Origin: Cellvibrio sp. UBA7671
Lineage (GTDB): Bacteria > Pseudomonadota > Gammaproteobacteria > Pseudomonadales > Cellvibrionaceae
NCBI GenBank assembly: GCA_002483145.1
Contig: DLHJ01000014.1
Coordinates: 186,001 to 250,000 of the forward strand
DNA length: 64,000 nt
Reading direction: 5' to 3'
The notes under the pieces are model-generated. The model was not told where the DNA came from, searched no databases, and saw only the letters and a program-made list of their open reading frames with translations. The position numbers and the translations under genes are program-made. This document shows positions 47,113 through 56,509 of the stretch, piece by piece (the first letter of the stretch is position 1; the number at the start of each line of letters is the position of its first letter).

Positions 47113-47886
47113 ATGAACAAACCCCGTGATGACAGCCCCGCTTATCTGGAAAAGAAGCGTTTTTTTGATTCATTAATGACTGTCTATGGACGAAAAACTG
47201 TTCTTGAAGCACTGCAGGATCCAGCGACATTTATTTATCGCCTGCATCTGGCCAGCAGCAATAAATCAGCGGATATTCTTGACGATATTATTTCGTTGGC
47301 AAAAGCAAAAGGGGCAGAGATTATTTATCATGAGCGGCAAGCATTATCGCGCATCTCTAAAAATGCATCACAAGATCAAGGGGTGGCAGCAGATTTACAA
47401 TTGCGCGGCTATAAACTCTACGATGAGTTTCTTGCAGAAAACAAGAAAAAAAATTATACCCTGCTGGCACTTGATGGAGTACAAAACCCACAAAATCTGG
47501 GCATGATTATTAGGTCGGCTTGCGCTGGCAATATCGATGGAATATTGCTGCCCCAAAAAGGTAATGCTCAAATTGACCCGCTTGTTATTAAAGCGAGCGC
47601 TGGCACTGTATTTCGAGCTCCGTTATTGCGCTGTAAAGATCTCCCCCAAGCTTTGGGTGACTTTAAGCAAGCAGGTGTAATTGTCTGCGCCCTATCGTCA
47701 CACTCCGCAACAGAACTTAAAAAATTCACTCCTGATGCCCCATGCATTTATGTACTAGGTAATGAGTCTGAAGGGGTTTCACAGGAAGTTACCACGCTGT
47801 GCAACGAGCAAATCTGTATTCCAATGAATAATGGCGTTGAGTCATTAAATGTTGCAGTTACGGCAGCCTTAATTGCCTTTAAATAA
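47113..47886 (+). CDS. TrmH/SpoU family RNA methyltransferase
   Basis: A SPOUT methyltransferase with an N-terminal substrate-binding domain (VYGRKTVLEAL) and the knotted SAM-binding domain: LDGVQNPQNLGMIIRSA, VLGNESEGVSQEV and IPMNNGVESLNVAVTAAL. Length is 257. The target (2'-O-methylation in tRNA or rRNA) cannot be fixed from sequence; RlmB-like or TrmH-like roles are possible. It lies 34 bases after pdxJ and ends at a bidirectional terminator. Confidence 0.9.
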   Translation: MNKPRDDSPAYLEKKRFFDSLMTVYGRKTVLEALQDPATFIYRLHLASSNKSADILDDIISLAKAKGAEIIYHERQALSRISKNASQDQGVAADLQLRGYKLYDEFLAENKKKNYTLLALDGVQNPQNLGMIIRSACAGNIDGILLPQKGNAQIDPLVIKASAGTVFRAPLLRCKDLPQALGDFKQAGVIVCALSSHSATELKKFTPDAPCIYVLGNESEGVSQEVTTLCNEQICIPMNNGVESLNVAVTAALIAFK

Positions 47887-47914
47887 TCGATATTGAATTC
47901 CTACGGCGACAAAA

Positions 47915-47946
47915 TAAAAAAGAGGAGCATCTGCTCCTCTTTTTTG
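47915..47946. terminator. Bidirectional terminator between trmH-like gene and amtB
   Basis: AGAGGAGCA and TGCTCCTCT (47921-47940) form the stem, with an A-run before and a T-run after. Confidence 0.9.
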
Positions 47947-47967
47947 TTGGATTTGACACGCACTCAA

Positions 47968-49281
47968 TTAAAGCTTGTAGCCATCCTCTTCATGCAGGCT
48001 CAAATCCAAACCAACACTTTCCTCTTCTTGGGTTACACGTAAACCGGAAGTAAATACACCGGTAACTTTCAGTAAAATATACGTTACAACGGCGGTATAA
48101 ATAAAGGTAACAACGACGCCCAGCAATTGCACACCTAACTGCTCACCCATAGAGGTAATGCCACTGGCGAAACCTTGCCCGCTAAATACACCAAGTTCAG
48201 TAGATGCAAATATCCCGGCGAGAATTGTGCCCAACACACCACCGACACCATGCACAGGGAAAACATCGAGTGAATCGTCGATTTTCCACACGCGCTTTAT
48301 CAGCTGAGTCATGAAGAAACAGACAACGCCTGCCGCCAAGCCAATCACTAACGCACCGCCAGGGCCAACATATCCAGATGCGGGGGTAATAGTGCCGAGC
48401 CCCGCGACCATCCCGGTCACAATACCCAATACACTCGGCTTTCTGAAGCGCATCCATTCAATAGTCATCCACGCCAAGGCACCTGCTGCTGCAGAAATAT
48501 GAGTCACCAACATTGCCATAGCTGCATTGCCATTGGCAGCCAGCGCGCTACCAGCATTAAAACCGAACCAACCTACCCACAGCATACCTGCACCGGTAAC
48601 CGTCATCGTCATATTGTGCGGAGGCATTGCGGTTGTGGGAAAGCCATTGCGCTTGCCAATTACTATGGCTGCAACAAGCGCGGCCACACCCGCAGTGATA
48701 TGTACGACTGTACCGCCCGCGAAATCCAACAACCCCTTTGCGAATAGCCAACCTGACCCAGCCCACACCCAATGACAGACAGGGATGTACACAGCAAACA
48801 ACCAAAGTGCAGAAAAGATCAGCATGGAGGAGAACTTCATGCGCTCTGCAAAAGCGCCAACAATCAGCGCTGGCGTGATAATGGCAAAGGTCATTTGATA
48901 CATTGCATGCAGGCTAAGCGGGATATCTCCCGCCAACGCGTCCTCGGTGATGTTGGCCATGAACACCATACTCAAATCACCAATCCATGCATTACCAGTT
49001 CCAAACGCCAAACTGTAGCCTGCGATCAACCATAGGATTGAAACCAAACAAGCAATCGCAAAACATTGCATGAGTACCGACAAGATATTCTTTACACGCA
49101 CCAAGCCACCATAGAACAATGCCAACCCAGGCAAGGTCATAAAGAGAACCAATGCTGTTGAGGTCAAAATCCAGGCTGTATTAGCACCATTAATTGTCGC
49201 CTCTTGGGCAAGTGCGCCCTGACCATAAACAGTCAGCAGCCCCCCTAATAGCGCAAAGAGTTTGAAATTTAGCTTCTTCAT
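47968..49281 (-). CDS. amtB: Ammonium transporter AmtB
   Basis: Inner-membrane ammonium channel of 437 residues. A signal-like N-terminus (ending ALAQ) precedes about eleven membrane segments. The pore histidines occur in PVCHWVWAGSGWLF and DVFPVHGVGGVLGT; FGFNAGSALAANG is another family signature. It usually pairs with a GlnK regulator, but no glnK lies next to it here. The 411-base upstream region shows GCACCA-type half-sites but no clear sigma-54 promoter. Confidence 0.95.
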   Translation of the reverse strand: MKKLNFKLFALLGGLLTVYGQGALAQEATINGANTAWILTSTALVLFMTLPGLALFYGGLVRVKNILSVLMQCFAIACLVSILWLIAGYSLAFGTGNAWIGDLSMVFMANITEDALAGDIPLSLHAMYQMTFAIITPALIVGAFAERMKFSSMLIFSALWLFAVYIPVCHWVWAGSGWLFAKGLLDFAGGTVVHITAGVAALVAAIVIGKRNGFPTTAMPPHNMTMTVTGAGMLWVGWFGFNAGSALAANGNAAMAMLVTHISAAAGALAWMTIEWMRFRKPSVLGIVTGMVAGLGTITPASGYVGPGGALVIGLAAGVVCFFMTQLIKRVWKIDDSLDVFPVHGVGGVLGTILAGIFASTELGVFSGQGFASGITSMGEQLGVQLLGVVVTFIYTAVVTYILLKVTGVFTSGLRVTQEEESVGLDLSLHEEDGYKL

Positions 49282-49692
49282 AGTGACCCCATGATGGTTT
49301 TTTTGGTTAAGAGGATGTGATCCGATTGCATTTTAATTTTTGTGGTGAACCTTGCTCTGTTTTGATACAGGGCCAATCTACTGATTGCACAAAGTGTAGG
49401 AAATATCATCCACCCCATAAAACAATCGCACCAGATAAAGGCAAAAAAAATCCATTTATTAGGTAATAATTAAAATGAATCAGAGAAAAGCAAATTTTAA
49501 ACCATAATTATTTTTTATATATTTTTCATATACATATCGCCTTTAGCACCAAGATAAATCATCATAAATGCACCACACAAGAACATATGAATATTTTATA
49601 AGTCTATTTTGGTGCAAAAATAATGAAGGATCGTATCCCGGCAGCCTAAGATACAATTCACTACCTCAAACCACTCAACAAAGGATCATACA
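49282..49692. other. 411-base intergenic region between amtB and the WecA-like gene
   Basis: No gene is supported. The stretch is AT-rich, especially 49490-49560. GCACCA occurs near 49429, 49547 and 49570, the first two within the similar GCACCAGATAAA and GCACCAAGATAAA; TGGTGCA occurs at 49610-49616. These resemble half-sites of the NtrC operator but are not spaced as one site. No full sigma-54 element was found. Confidence 0.4.
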
Positions 49693-50691
49693 TTGACCAA
49701 GTGGCTCACCCTTTGCGTGTTACCTGTGTTTGTTTCACTACTCCTCTCGCGATTATTGATCCATCATTTCGGGAAGCGCCTGCTAGACATGCCCAATATT
49801 CGCAGCTCCCACCAAACTCCTACCCCGCGAGGTGGCGGTATAGCCATAGTTGGCGGCGTGATCATCGCAGCATTAACAGCATTGAGCCTGGGCCATATAC
49901 CCTTCACACCTGTTTACTGGTTGATGATTCCAGCCGGACTCATGGCAATTCTTGGGATCTGTGATGATTTATTCAATCTGAATGTAGCCATACGCCTGAC
50001 CATACAGTTTTTGCTTGCCGGTTTAGGCATCTATTTGATTGGGATCAACAATGAGTTGCCAGCCCCCATTCAATTGTTAATTACAGGCGCCTTGATTTTA
50101 TTTATTGTATGGATGACAAATTTATACAATTTTATGGATGGAATTAATGGTTTGGCAGCACTTGAAGCAATCTGCGTGTGTATGGGTATGGCGTTAATAT
50201 ATTGGATAAAAACCATAAACACAGACGCTATTTATTTATTGATAATTATCTCGGCAAGCGCTAGTGGGTTTTTATTTTGGAATTTCCCTAAAGCAAAACT
50301 GTTTATGGGGGACACAGGCAGTCTTTTTCTTGGCCTTGGCCTTGGCCTACTTGCTACTGGAAGCATAACTGACGATTTCCGCATTTTTTCCGCCTGGCTA
50401 ATTATGCTTGGTGTATTTATTGTAGATGCCAGTTACACACTTTCTTCCCGCCTCCTTACCCGACAAGCTGTTCACCAGGCGCATCGAACTCACGCCTATC
50501 AAAAAATTGCAATCAAATTAAATTCACATACTTACGCAACACTCGCAATTGTTGCCATCAATCTGTTCTGGCTTCTACCTATCGCAATTGCAGTCACAAC
50601 AATTCAGATACATTTTTCTGTTGCATTAGCGATTGCCTATGCCCCCTTACTACTGATCGCACATAAATTTCGGGCAGGCTGTATGGAGTAA
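49693..50691 (+). CDS. Undecaprenyl-phosphate glycosyl-1-phosphate transferase (WecA/WbpL type)
   Basis: Polytopic membrane enzyme of the MraY/WecA family (332 residues) that starts lipid-linked glycan synthesis by moving a sugar-1-phosphate to undecaprenyl phosphate. The family motifs are present: RGGGIAIVGG, ICDDLFNLN, NLYNFMDGINGLA and LFMGDTGSLFLG. About ten membrane segments are seen. The start is TTG with AAGGA upstream. Its stop codon touches that of the WbpM-like gene on the other strand. Sugar specificity is unknown; WbpL-like is favoured by the neighbour. Confidence 0.9.
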   Translation: MTKWLTLCVLPVFVSLLLSRLLIHHFGKRLLDMPNIRSSHQTPTPRGGGIAIVGGVIIAALTALSLGHIPFTPVYWLMIPAGLMAILGICDDLFNLNVAIRLTIQFLLAGLGIYLIGINNELPAPIQLLITGALILFIVWMTNLYNFMDGINGLAALEAICVCMGMALIYWIKTINTDAIYLLIIISASASGFLFWNFPKAKLFMGDTGSLFLGLGLGLLATGSITDDFRIFSAWLIMLGVFIVDASYTLSSRLLTRQAVHQAHRTHAYQKIAIKLNSHTYATLAIVAINLFWLLPIAIAVTTIQIHFSVALAIAYAPLLLIAHKFRAGCME

Positions 50692-52581
50692 TCAATTAAC
50701 CAGCAAAACTTTATTTTCCTCAGGCAACTCTGGCGCATCGATTAAATAACCTGCAGGAACCTCGAACAACAATGATTTAATCAAATCACTGTTATTCGAC
50801 TCACACGCAATAGCCAAACGCTTCAGAAACAACTCCATCTCTTGCCATGATATAAACTGTTCCATAGCACGAAAAATTCTACTGTGCTCTGTGGGAGCAA
50901 CATTGTCACCAATAAGAAGCTCTTCAAACAATTTTTCACCAGGACGCAAGCCTGTGTAACTAATGGCAATATCACCATCGCGGTCATGCTCGTCGCGAAC
51001 AGTAAGTCCCGAAAGGCTTATCATACGCTTTGCCAAATCCACGATTTTTATTGGCTCTCCCATATCCAATACAAAAACATCGCCCCCATGCCCCATCGCG
51101 CCGGCCTGTATGACCAACTGGGCAGCCTCACGAATTGTCATAAAATAACGAATGATGTCAGGATGAGTTACGGTGACGGGCCCTCCCTCTTTAATTTGCT
51201 TGCGAAAGAGTGGAACTACAGAGCCAGATGAACCTAACACATTGCCAAATCGAACCATCACAAACCGAGTTGATGATTCTTTTTGTGCAAGACTTTGCAA
51301 GATTAGCTCAGCTAATCGTTTCGATGCCCCCATAAGATTTGTGGGGCGCACGGCTTTATCCGTAGAAATAAGTACAAATAGCTCTACGCCGGCATTAATA
51401 GCAGCCTCAGCACAAAACTGCGTTCCAAACACATTATTTTTCATTCCCTCGACGCAATTGCTTTCAACCAAAGGGACATGCTTATAGGCGGCAGCGTGAT
51501 ACACAGTTTGAACTCTATGCTCCACCATAACAGAATCAAGTAGGCGGGAGTTTTGGACGGAACCAAGCAATCCAACAACATTAACCTGATCTACATTTTT
51601 CCCTGCAAGTTCGCGCTCAATGCTATAGAGACTAAACTCATTGTGATCAATTAAGATTAATTTTCGCGGCTTTAACTCAATAATCTGCCGACAAAGCTCA
51701 CCGCCAATCGACCCACCCGCCCCCGTAACCAAAACAACCTTATCCAGGACAGAGGATTCCATTAAATGCTGCATTGGTTGAACGCTATCGCGCCCAAGCA
51801 GATCATCAATATCAACATCACGTACATTTTCGATTCTCGCCTTACCAGACAAAATATCGGAAAACTCGGGAATGGTTTGAACATTGATGTGATATTTTTC
51901 GAGCTTTTTAATAATATCAAGCCTGGCGCTGTGCGAGGTTCGCCCCAGTGCAAGCAGAAGCTTGCTTGCACCTGTCGATGAAATTAATTTGGGAATAGAT
52001 TTTGGCGAATAAATTTTTATGTTAGAAAGCAAGGTGCCGTGCAAAAATTTATTATCATCAACAAAGGCAGCTACACGGTATCCCGTATCCTGCAGCGCTT
52101 GCAATAATTGATGCCCTGTCCTACCCGCACCGTAAACAATCACCGGAATAGCTTCTCTTGCTGGCAATGCCCCCAACATTAAAATGATATGACGCACCAA
52201 CAATCTCGGCCCCCCTATCAGCAAGATCATCAATGCAATATAAATAAAAGGGACTGAGCGCGGTATTTTTGAATATGTCAGAAAACCGGAAATCGCCAAT
52301 GTGGCGCCGGACAAGAACACACAGATTACGATAGTCACTATTGCCGGTTGAGTCATATACCTGAGAATGGCTCGATACATGCCCATACGGATAAAAATAA
52401 ACAAGCTGGAAACAATGGTTATCAGTAATGCGGCTAATTCTTTTGAGGTGATCACTACATCAAAGGTGCCCAACCTAAGACAAATTGACAGATAGACACC
52501 CAGGGTAATAGCGAGTGCATCATAGGATAATGAGATCAAGCGCTTAGCAGGTCTCGATGCTTCAAACAATTTCGTAAACAT
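50692..52581 (-). CDS. wbpM: Membrane-bound UDP-sugar 4,6-dehydratase (WbpM/CapD type)
   Basis: A 629-residue enzyme acting on UDP-N-acetylglucosamine-type sugars. Four N-terminal membrane segments (about residues 15-135) precede a first Rossmann domain (VIVYGAGRTGHQLLQAL) and the catalytic SDR domain with GAGGSIGGELC. The catalytic site has STDKAVRPTNLMGASK, where Met stands in place of the usual Tyr, as in WbpM/FlaA1. The ATG at 52581 is preferred to a TTG three codons earlier. In Pseudomonas aeruginosa wbpM closes the O-antigen locus begun by ihfB; here it stands directly next to ihfB. Confidence 0.9.
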   Translation of the reverse strand: MFTKLFEASRPAKRLISLSYDALAITLGVYLSICLRLGTFDVVITSKELAALLITIVSSLFIFIRMGMYRAILRYMTQPAIVTIVICVFLSGATLAISGFLTYSKIPRSVPFIYIALMILLIGGPRLLVRHIILMLGALPAREAIPVIVYGAGRTGHQLLQALQDTGYRVAAFVDDNKFLHGTLLSNIKIYSPKSIPKLISSTGASKLLLALGRTSHSARLDIIKKLEKYHINVQTIPEFSDILSGKARIENVRDVDIDDLLGRDSVQPMQHLMESSVLDKVVLVTGAGGSIGGELCRQIIELKPRKLILIDHNEFSLYSIERELAGKNVDQVNVVGLLGSVQNSRLLDSVMVEHRVQTVYHAAAYKHVPLVESNCVEGMKNNVFGTQFCAEAAINAGVELFVLISTDKAVRPTNLMGASKRLAELILQSLAQKESSTRFVMVRFGNVLGSSGSVVPLFRKQIKEGGPVTVTHPDIIRYFMTIREAAQLVIQAGAMGHGGDVFVLDMGEPIKIVDLAKRMISLSGLTVRDEHDRDGDIAISYTGLRPGEKLFEELLIGDNVAPTEHSRIFRAMEQFISWQEMELFLKRLAIACESNNSDLIKSLLFEVPAGYLIDAPELPEENKVLLVN

Positions 52582-52705
52582 AGATAGCAACTCGGCGAAT
52601 CACAAAGAGATCGCAAGGAATAACGTAAAGCGGAGAAGAATATCGGAAGGGAGGGTATAAAAACAGTATCGTTTTAGCAAACGACATCAGTAAGAAAGTG
52701 CTAGC

Positions 52706-52999
52706 TCATAACTTGGAAATGCTTTCGTTAACACGATCACGCATTTCCTTACCTGGCTTAAAATGAGGAACATACTTACCCTCAAGGACAACAGCATCCC
52801 CCGTTTTAGGGTTTCTACCTGTACGAGGTGCGCGGTAATGTAAAGAAAAACTACCAAATCCACGAATCTCAATACGCTCACCTGATGCGAGAATATCGGA
52901 CATATAATCCAGCAAAAGCTTTACCGACATTTCAACATCTTTAATAGTTAGTTGGTTTTGTTTTTCAGTAATATATTCAATCAATTCTGACTTTGTCAT
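52706..52999 (-). CDS. ihfB: Integration host factor subunit beta
   Basis: DNA-bending protein, partner of Ihf[18 protein letters not shown] at the start and the arm [15 protein letters not shown] are diagnostic; length is 97 residues. It lies 122 bases after rpsA on the same strand, the standard rpsA-ihfB order, but a strong hairpin separates them. A weak stem with a following T-run (52684-52659, minus) may end its transcript. Confidence 0.96.
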   Translation of the reverse strand: MTKSELIEYITEKQNQLTIKDVEMSVKLLLDYMSDILASGERIEIRGFGSFSLHYRAPRTGRNPKTGDAVVLEGKYVPHFKPGKEMRDRVNESISKL

Positions 53000-53081
53000 A
53001 ACCTGATCTCTGTTATTAAAAAACGCTCAAACAACACCACTGGATACGCATCAAATACAAAAAGACACAACAACACAGTAT

Positions 53082-53109
53082 ATCGGTGACCAGAAAACTG
53101 GCCACCGAT
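53082..53109 (-). terminator. Strong hairpin after rpsA
   Basis: ATCGGTGACCAG and CTGGCCACCGAT pair over 12 positions (one G-U) around AAAA, starting 13 bases after the rpsA stop. On the minus strand no T-run follows directly, so it may be an mRNA-stabilising or partial terminator hairpin. Confidence 0.5.
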
Positions 53110-53121
53110 TCGCAAGAAAGA

Positions 53122-54807
53122 TTACTCTTTACTTTGCATTTGCGCTTTAATCAGATCACCCAAAGTGGTTGGAGAAGCCTGATCAGATTGCTTGCTAGAA
53201 AGTTCTTTCATAGCAGTCTTCTCTTCTTCTACATCTTTGGATTTTACTGACAGGCTAATGCTGCGATTTTTGCGATCTACAGCAATAATCTTGGCTTCAA
53301 CTTCGTCACCCACTTTCAGCAGGTTACGTGCATCTTCCACTTTCTCACGGCTCAATTCAGAGGCCTTGAGAACAGCTTCAACGTCATCTGCCAAGGTGAT
53401 TACTGCAGCTTTAGCTTCAACTTCTTTAACGATACCTTTAACAACAGCACCTTTATCATTTACAGAAACGTATTCTGAGAATGGATCGGTTTCAAGTTGT
53501 TTGATACCCAAAGAAATGCGCTCGCGCTCTGGATCGATGGCCAATACCACGGTCTCCAGTTCATCGCCCTTCTTGTACTTGCGAACAGCTTCTTCGCCAG
53601 CTTCATGCCAAGAGATGTCAGACAAGTGAACCAGACCATCAATACCACCATCCAAACCGATGAAAATACCGAAGTCAGTGATTGACTTGATTTTGCCGCT
53701 GATTTTGTCGCCTTTGGCGCAAGTGCGCGCAAATGCATCCCATGGATTCTCTTGGCATTGTTTCAGACCGAGAGAGATACGACGACGCTCTTCGTCGATA
53801 TCCAATACCATAACTTCGATTTCATCACCCAGTTGAACAACTTTAGAAGGATGAATGTTCTTGTTAGTCCAATCCATTTCTGAAACGTGGATCAAACCTT
53901 CAACGCCTTCTTCCAACTCTGCGAAGCAACCGTAATCAGTCAAATTGGTTACTTTTGCTTTCACACGAGCGCCTTCTGGATAACGCTTGGTGATTTGTAT
54001 CCACGGATCTTCGCCCAATTGCTTCAGGCCAAGAGATACACGATTACGCTCACGATCAAACTTCAATACTTTAACGTCAATTTCATCACCAACGTTTACG
54101 ATCTCACCTGGGTGCTTGATGCGTTTCCACGCCATGTCAGTGATGTGCAACAGACCATCAACACCACCCAAATCAACGAATGCGCCGTAGTCGGTAAGGT
54201 TTTTAACGATACCTTTCACAGCTTGACCTTCTTGCAGTGTAGCAAGCAGTTCGTCACGCTCAACAGAGTTAGCTTGTTCCAACACCGCACGGCGAGAAAC
54301 AACTACGTTGTTGCGCTTTTGATCGAGCTTGATAACTTTGAATTCCAGCTCTTTACCTTCGAGGTGGGTAGTTTCGCGCACAGGGCGAACATCAACCAAT
54401 GAGCCAGGAAGGAAGGCACGGATACCAGCAACGTCAACGGTGAAACCACCTTTAACCTTACCGTTAATAACACCTTTGATAACTTCTTCAGCAACATGTG
54501 CTGCTTCAAGAATTTTCCACGCTTCAGCGCGCTTGGCCTTCTCACGTGACAGTTTGGTTTCACCGAAACCATCTTCTACGCTTTCCAGAGCCACTTGTAC
54601 TTCATCGCCGATTTGGAGTGTCAATTCACCCAATTCATTGCGGAATTGCTCAGCAGGAATCACACCTTCTGACTTCAGGCCGGCGTGAACAGTCACCCAG
54701 TCCTTATCAATATCAATTACTACACCGGTAATAATAGTACCCGGAACCATATCAACGGTTTTTAAACTTTCTTCAAATAACGCAGCAAAGCTTTCGTTCA
54801 TACTCAT
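53122..54807 (-). CDS. rpsA: 30S ribosomal protein S1
   Basis: mRNA-binding ribosomal protein of 561 residues with six S1 domains. Repeated signatures include [65 protein letters not shown] and [25 protein letters not shown] (each read with its neighbours). N-terminus [12 protein letters not shown] matches. The start has AGGTAAT upstream. Contrary to the usual cmk-rpsA-ihfB order, cmk lies six kilobases away across four sugar-nucleotide genes. Confidence 0.98.
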   Translation of the reverse strand: MSMNESFAALFEESLKTVDMVPGTIITGVVIDIDKDWVTVHAGLKSEGVIPAEQFRNELGELTLQIGDEVQVALESVEDGFGETKLSREKAKRAEAWKILEAAHVAEEVIKGVINGKVKGGFTVDVAGIRAFLPGSLVDVRPVRETTHLEGKELEFKVIKLDQKRNNVVVSRRAVLEQANSVERDELLATLQEGQAVKGIVKNLTDYGAFVDLGGVDGLLHITDMAWKRIKHPGEIVNVGDEIDVKVLKFDRERNRVSLGLKQLGEDPWIQITKRYPEGARVKAKVTNLTDYGCFAELEEGVEGLIHVSEMDWTNKNIHPSKVVQLGDEIEVMVLDIDEERRRISLGLKQCQENPWDAFARTCAKGDKISGKIKSITDFGIFIGLDGGIDGLVHLSDISWHEAGEEAVRKYKKGDELETVVLAIDPERERISLGIKQLETDPFSEYVSVNDKGAVVKGIVKEVEAKAAVITLADDVEAVLKASELSREKVEDARNLLKVGDEVEAKIIAVDRKNRSISLSVKSKDVEEEKTAMKELSSKQSDQASPTTLGDLIKAQMQSKE

Positions 54808-55126
54808 GGTATTACCTATAGATTAGAGATGCAGACGTTAAAACTCGCCCCATCTATTCCGCATGGCCAGTCATACGGGTCAGTTAAAGTAAAATGGAAG
54901 CTCCCTCAGGCTGGGTTTGACAGATTCCACTACTGCTAAAAATGTATCCAAGACGCAAATCAAAGCATAGAAAATCAGCAGGTGCGCAAGGCTAGCAGAA
55001 TGCCCCATATTTTTCAATAGGTTAGCTATGTTTGCGTCGAGAGCAAAGGGCAGGAACGAGTTGTAAAGGGAGGGGAAATGAGTGATCGCCAGAAAACATG
55101 GCAACCACCCATTAAGGATTTAAAAA
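54808..55126. other. 319-base rpsA leader/intergenic region
   Basis: No gene is supported. A possible minus-strand promoter is TTGAAA (55017-55012), 17 bases, TAGCCT (54994-54989), which would give an rpsA leader of about 180 bases. Such leaders carry S1 autoregulation in E. coli; I cannot confirm structure here. No terminator is seen after ugd. Confidence 0.35.
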
Positions 55127-56467
55127 TCAGCGCCTTACGACACTTAGGCCACGTCCCACAGCATAATACTCAAAACCCAATGAAGCCATTCTGTCTGGTT
55201 CATAAAGGTTGCGCCCATCAAAAATGACCGGATTACGCAGGGCAGATTTGAGCATATCAAAATTCGGCGCACGAAAATTTTTCCATTCAGTACAAATAAT
55301 CAGTGCATCCGCGCGCTCAAGTGCAGCCTCTTTCGTACCCACCAGCTTAAGATCATCACGCAAGCCATAGATGTGCTGCGTCTCTTCCATTGCGACCGGG
55401 TCATAAGCCTGAACCTTGGCACCTGCAGCCCAAAGGGCCTCTATCAACACCCGGCTTGGAGCCTCGCGCATATCATCGGTATTGGGCTTGAAGGATAAGC
55501 CCCACAAGGCAAATACCTTACCTTTCAGATCATTGCCAAAATGACGGGCCAAATAGGTAAATAATTTGCTTTTCTGCGCCTGATTAACCTTATCGACCGC
55601 CTCCATAAGACCAGCTTTGTAATCCACATTGCGCGCAATATTGATCAGCGCCTTAACATCTTTTGGAAAGCAGGAGCCGCCATAGCCACAACCAGGGTAA
55701 ATAAAGTGATAGCCAATTCGCGGATCAGCACCTATGCCATTGCGCACTTTTTCAATATCAGCACCTAGCAACTCTGCCAAGTTAGCCATCTCATTAATAA
55801 AGCTGATTTTTGTTGCAAGCATCGCGTTTGCTGCATATTTAGTTAACTCTGCGGAGCGGACATCCATAAAAATCATGCGATCATGGCTGCGATTAAATGG
55901 TGCATAAAGCTCGCGCAACAATTGCTCGGCCTTTTCACTATCAGTACCCACCACAATACGGTCAGGCTTCATAAAATCATTAATAGCAGCCCCCTCTTTA
56001 AGAAACTCCGGGTTGGACACAACATCGAAGGGGATGCTAACCCCACGCTTACCAAGCTCATCAGTAAGTGCCGCATGGACTATCTCTGCCGTACCTATTG
56101 GTACAGTTGACTTATTAACAACCACTCTATAATCAGTAATACGCTGGCCAATTGTTTTAGCTACCGCAACCACGTATTGCAAATCGGCCGAGCCGTCTTC
56201 ACCAGACGGAGTTCCGACAGCAATAAACTGCAGCTCGCCATGCTGAACTGCAAGATCCATACTGGTGGTAAACTTCAGCAACCCATGTTGAACCGCCTGT
56301 TTAACAATTGCCTCCAGCCCTGGTTCATAAATCGGAATAATCCCTGCATTCAGGTTATCCACTTTTTTCTGATCGATATCAACACAAAGAACATCATGAC
56401 CAACGTCTGCGAGGCAAGCGCCAGTTACCAAACCAACATAGCCAGTTCCAAATACCGTGACTTTCAT
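55127..56467 (-). CDS. ugd: UDP-glucose 6-dehydrogenase
   Basis: Oxidises UDP-glucose to UDP-glucuronate in two NAD-dependent steps. The Rossmann start [19 protein letters not shown] and the catalytic cysteine in [13 protein letters not shown] are diagnostic; [20 protein letters not shown] and [16 protein letters not shown] regions are present. Length is 446. AGGGAG precedes the ATG. It is the last gene in a run galU-manC-ugd on the minus strand, but gaps and start signals allow separate transcripts. UDP-glucuronate would feed exopolysaccharide. Confidence 0.96.
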   Translation of the reverse strand: MKVTVFGTGYVGLVTGACLADVGHDVLCVDIDQKKVDNLNAGIIPIYEPGLEAIVKQAVQHGLLKFTTSMDLAVQHGELQFIAVGTPSGEDGSADLQYVVAVAKTIGQRITDYRVVVNKSTVPIGTAEIVHAALTDELGKRGVSIPFDVVSNPEFLKEGAAINDFMKPDRIVVGTDSEKAEQLLRELYAPFNRSHDRMIFMDVRSAELTKYAANAMLATKISFINEMANLAELLGADIEKVRNGIGADPRIGYHFIYPGCGYGGSCFPKDVKALINIARNVDYKAGLMEAVDKVNQAQKSKLFTYLARHFGNDLKGKVFALWGLSFKPNTDDMREAPSRVLIEALWAAGAKVQAYDPVAMEETQHIYGLRDDLKLVGTKEAALERADALIICTEWKNFRAPNFDMLKSALRNPVIFDGRNLYEPDRMASLGFEYYAVGRGLSVVRR

Positions 56468-56509
56468 TAGAAACTCCCTAGCCTGTTAAAAATAGATTGA
56501 TAAGCTTTC

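Noticed and set aside
49282..49450. Sigma-54 promoter for amtB
   Set aside because: Candidate TGG elements on the minus strand lack GC at the correct spacing for the -12 element.
54880..55104. 74-codon minus-strand ORF in the rpsA leader region
   Set aside because: It has no good ribosome-binding site and no recognisable motif, and it overlaps the likely rpsA promoter.
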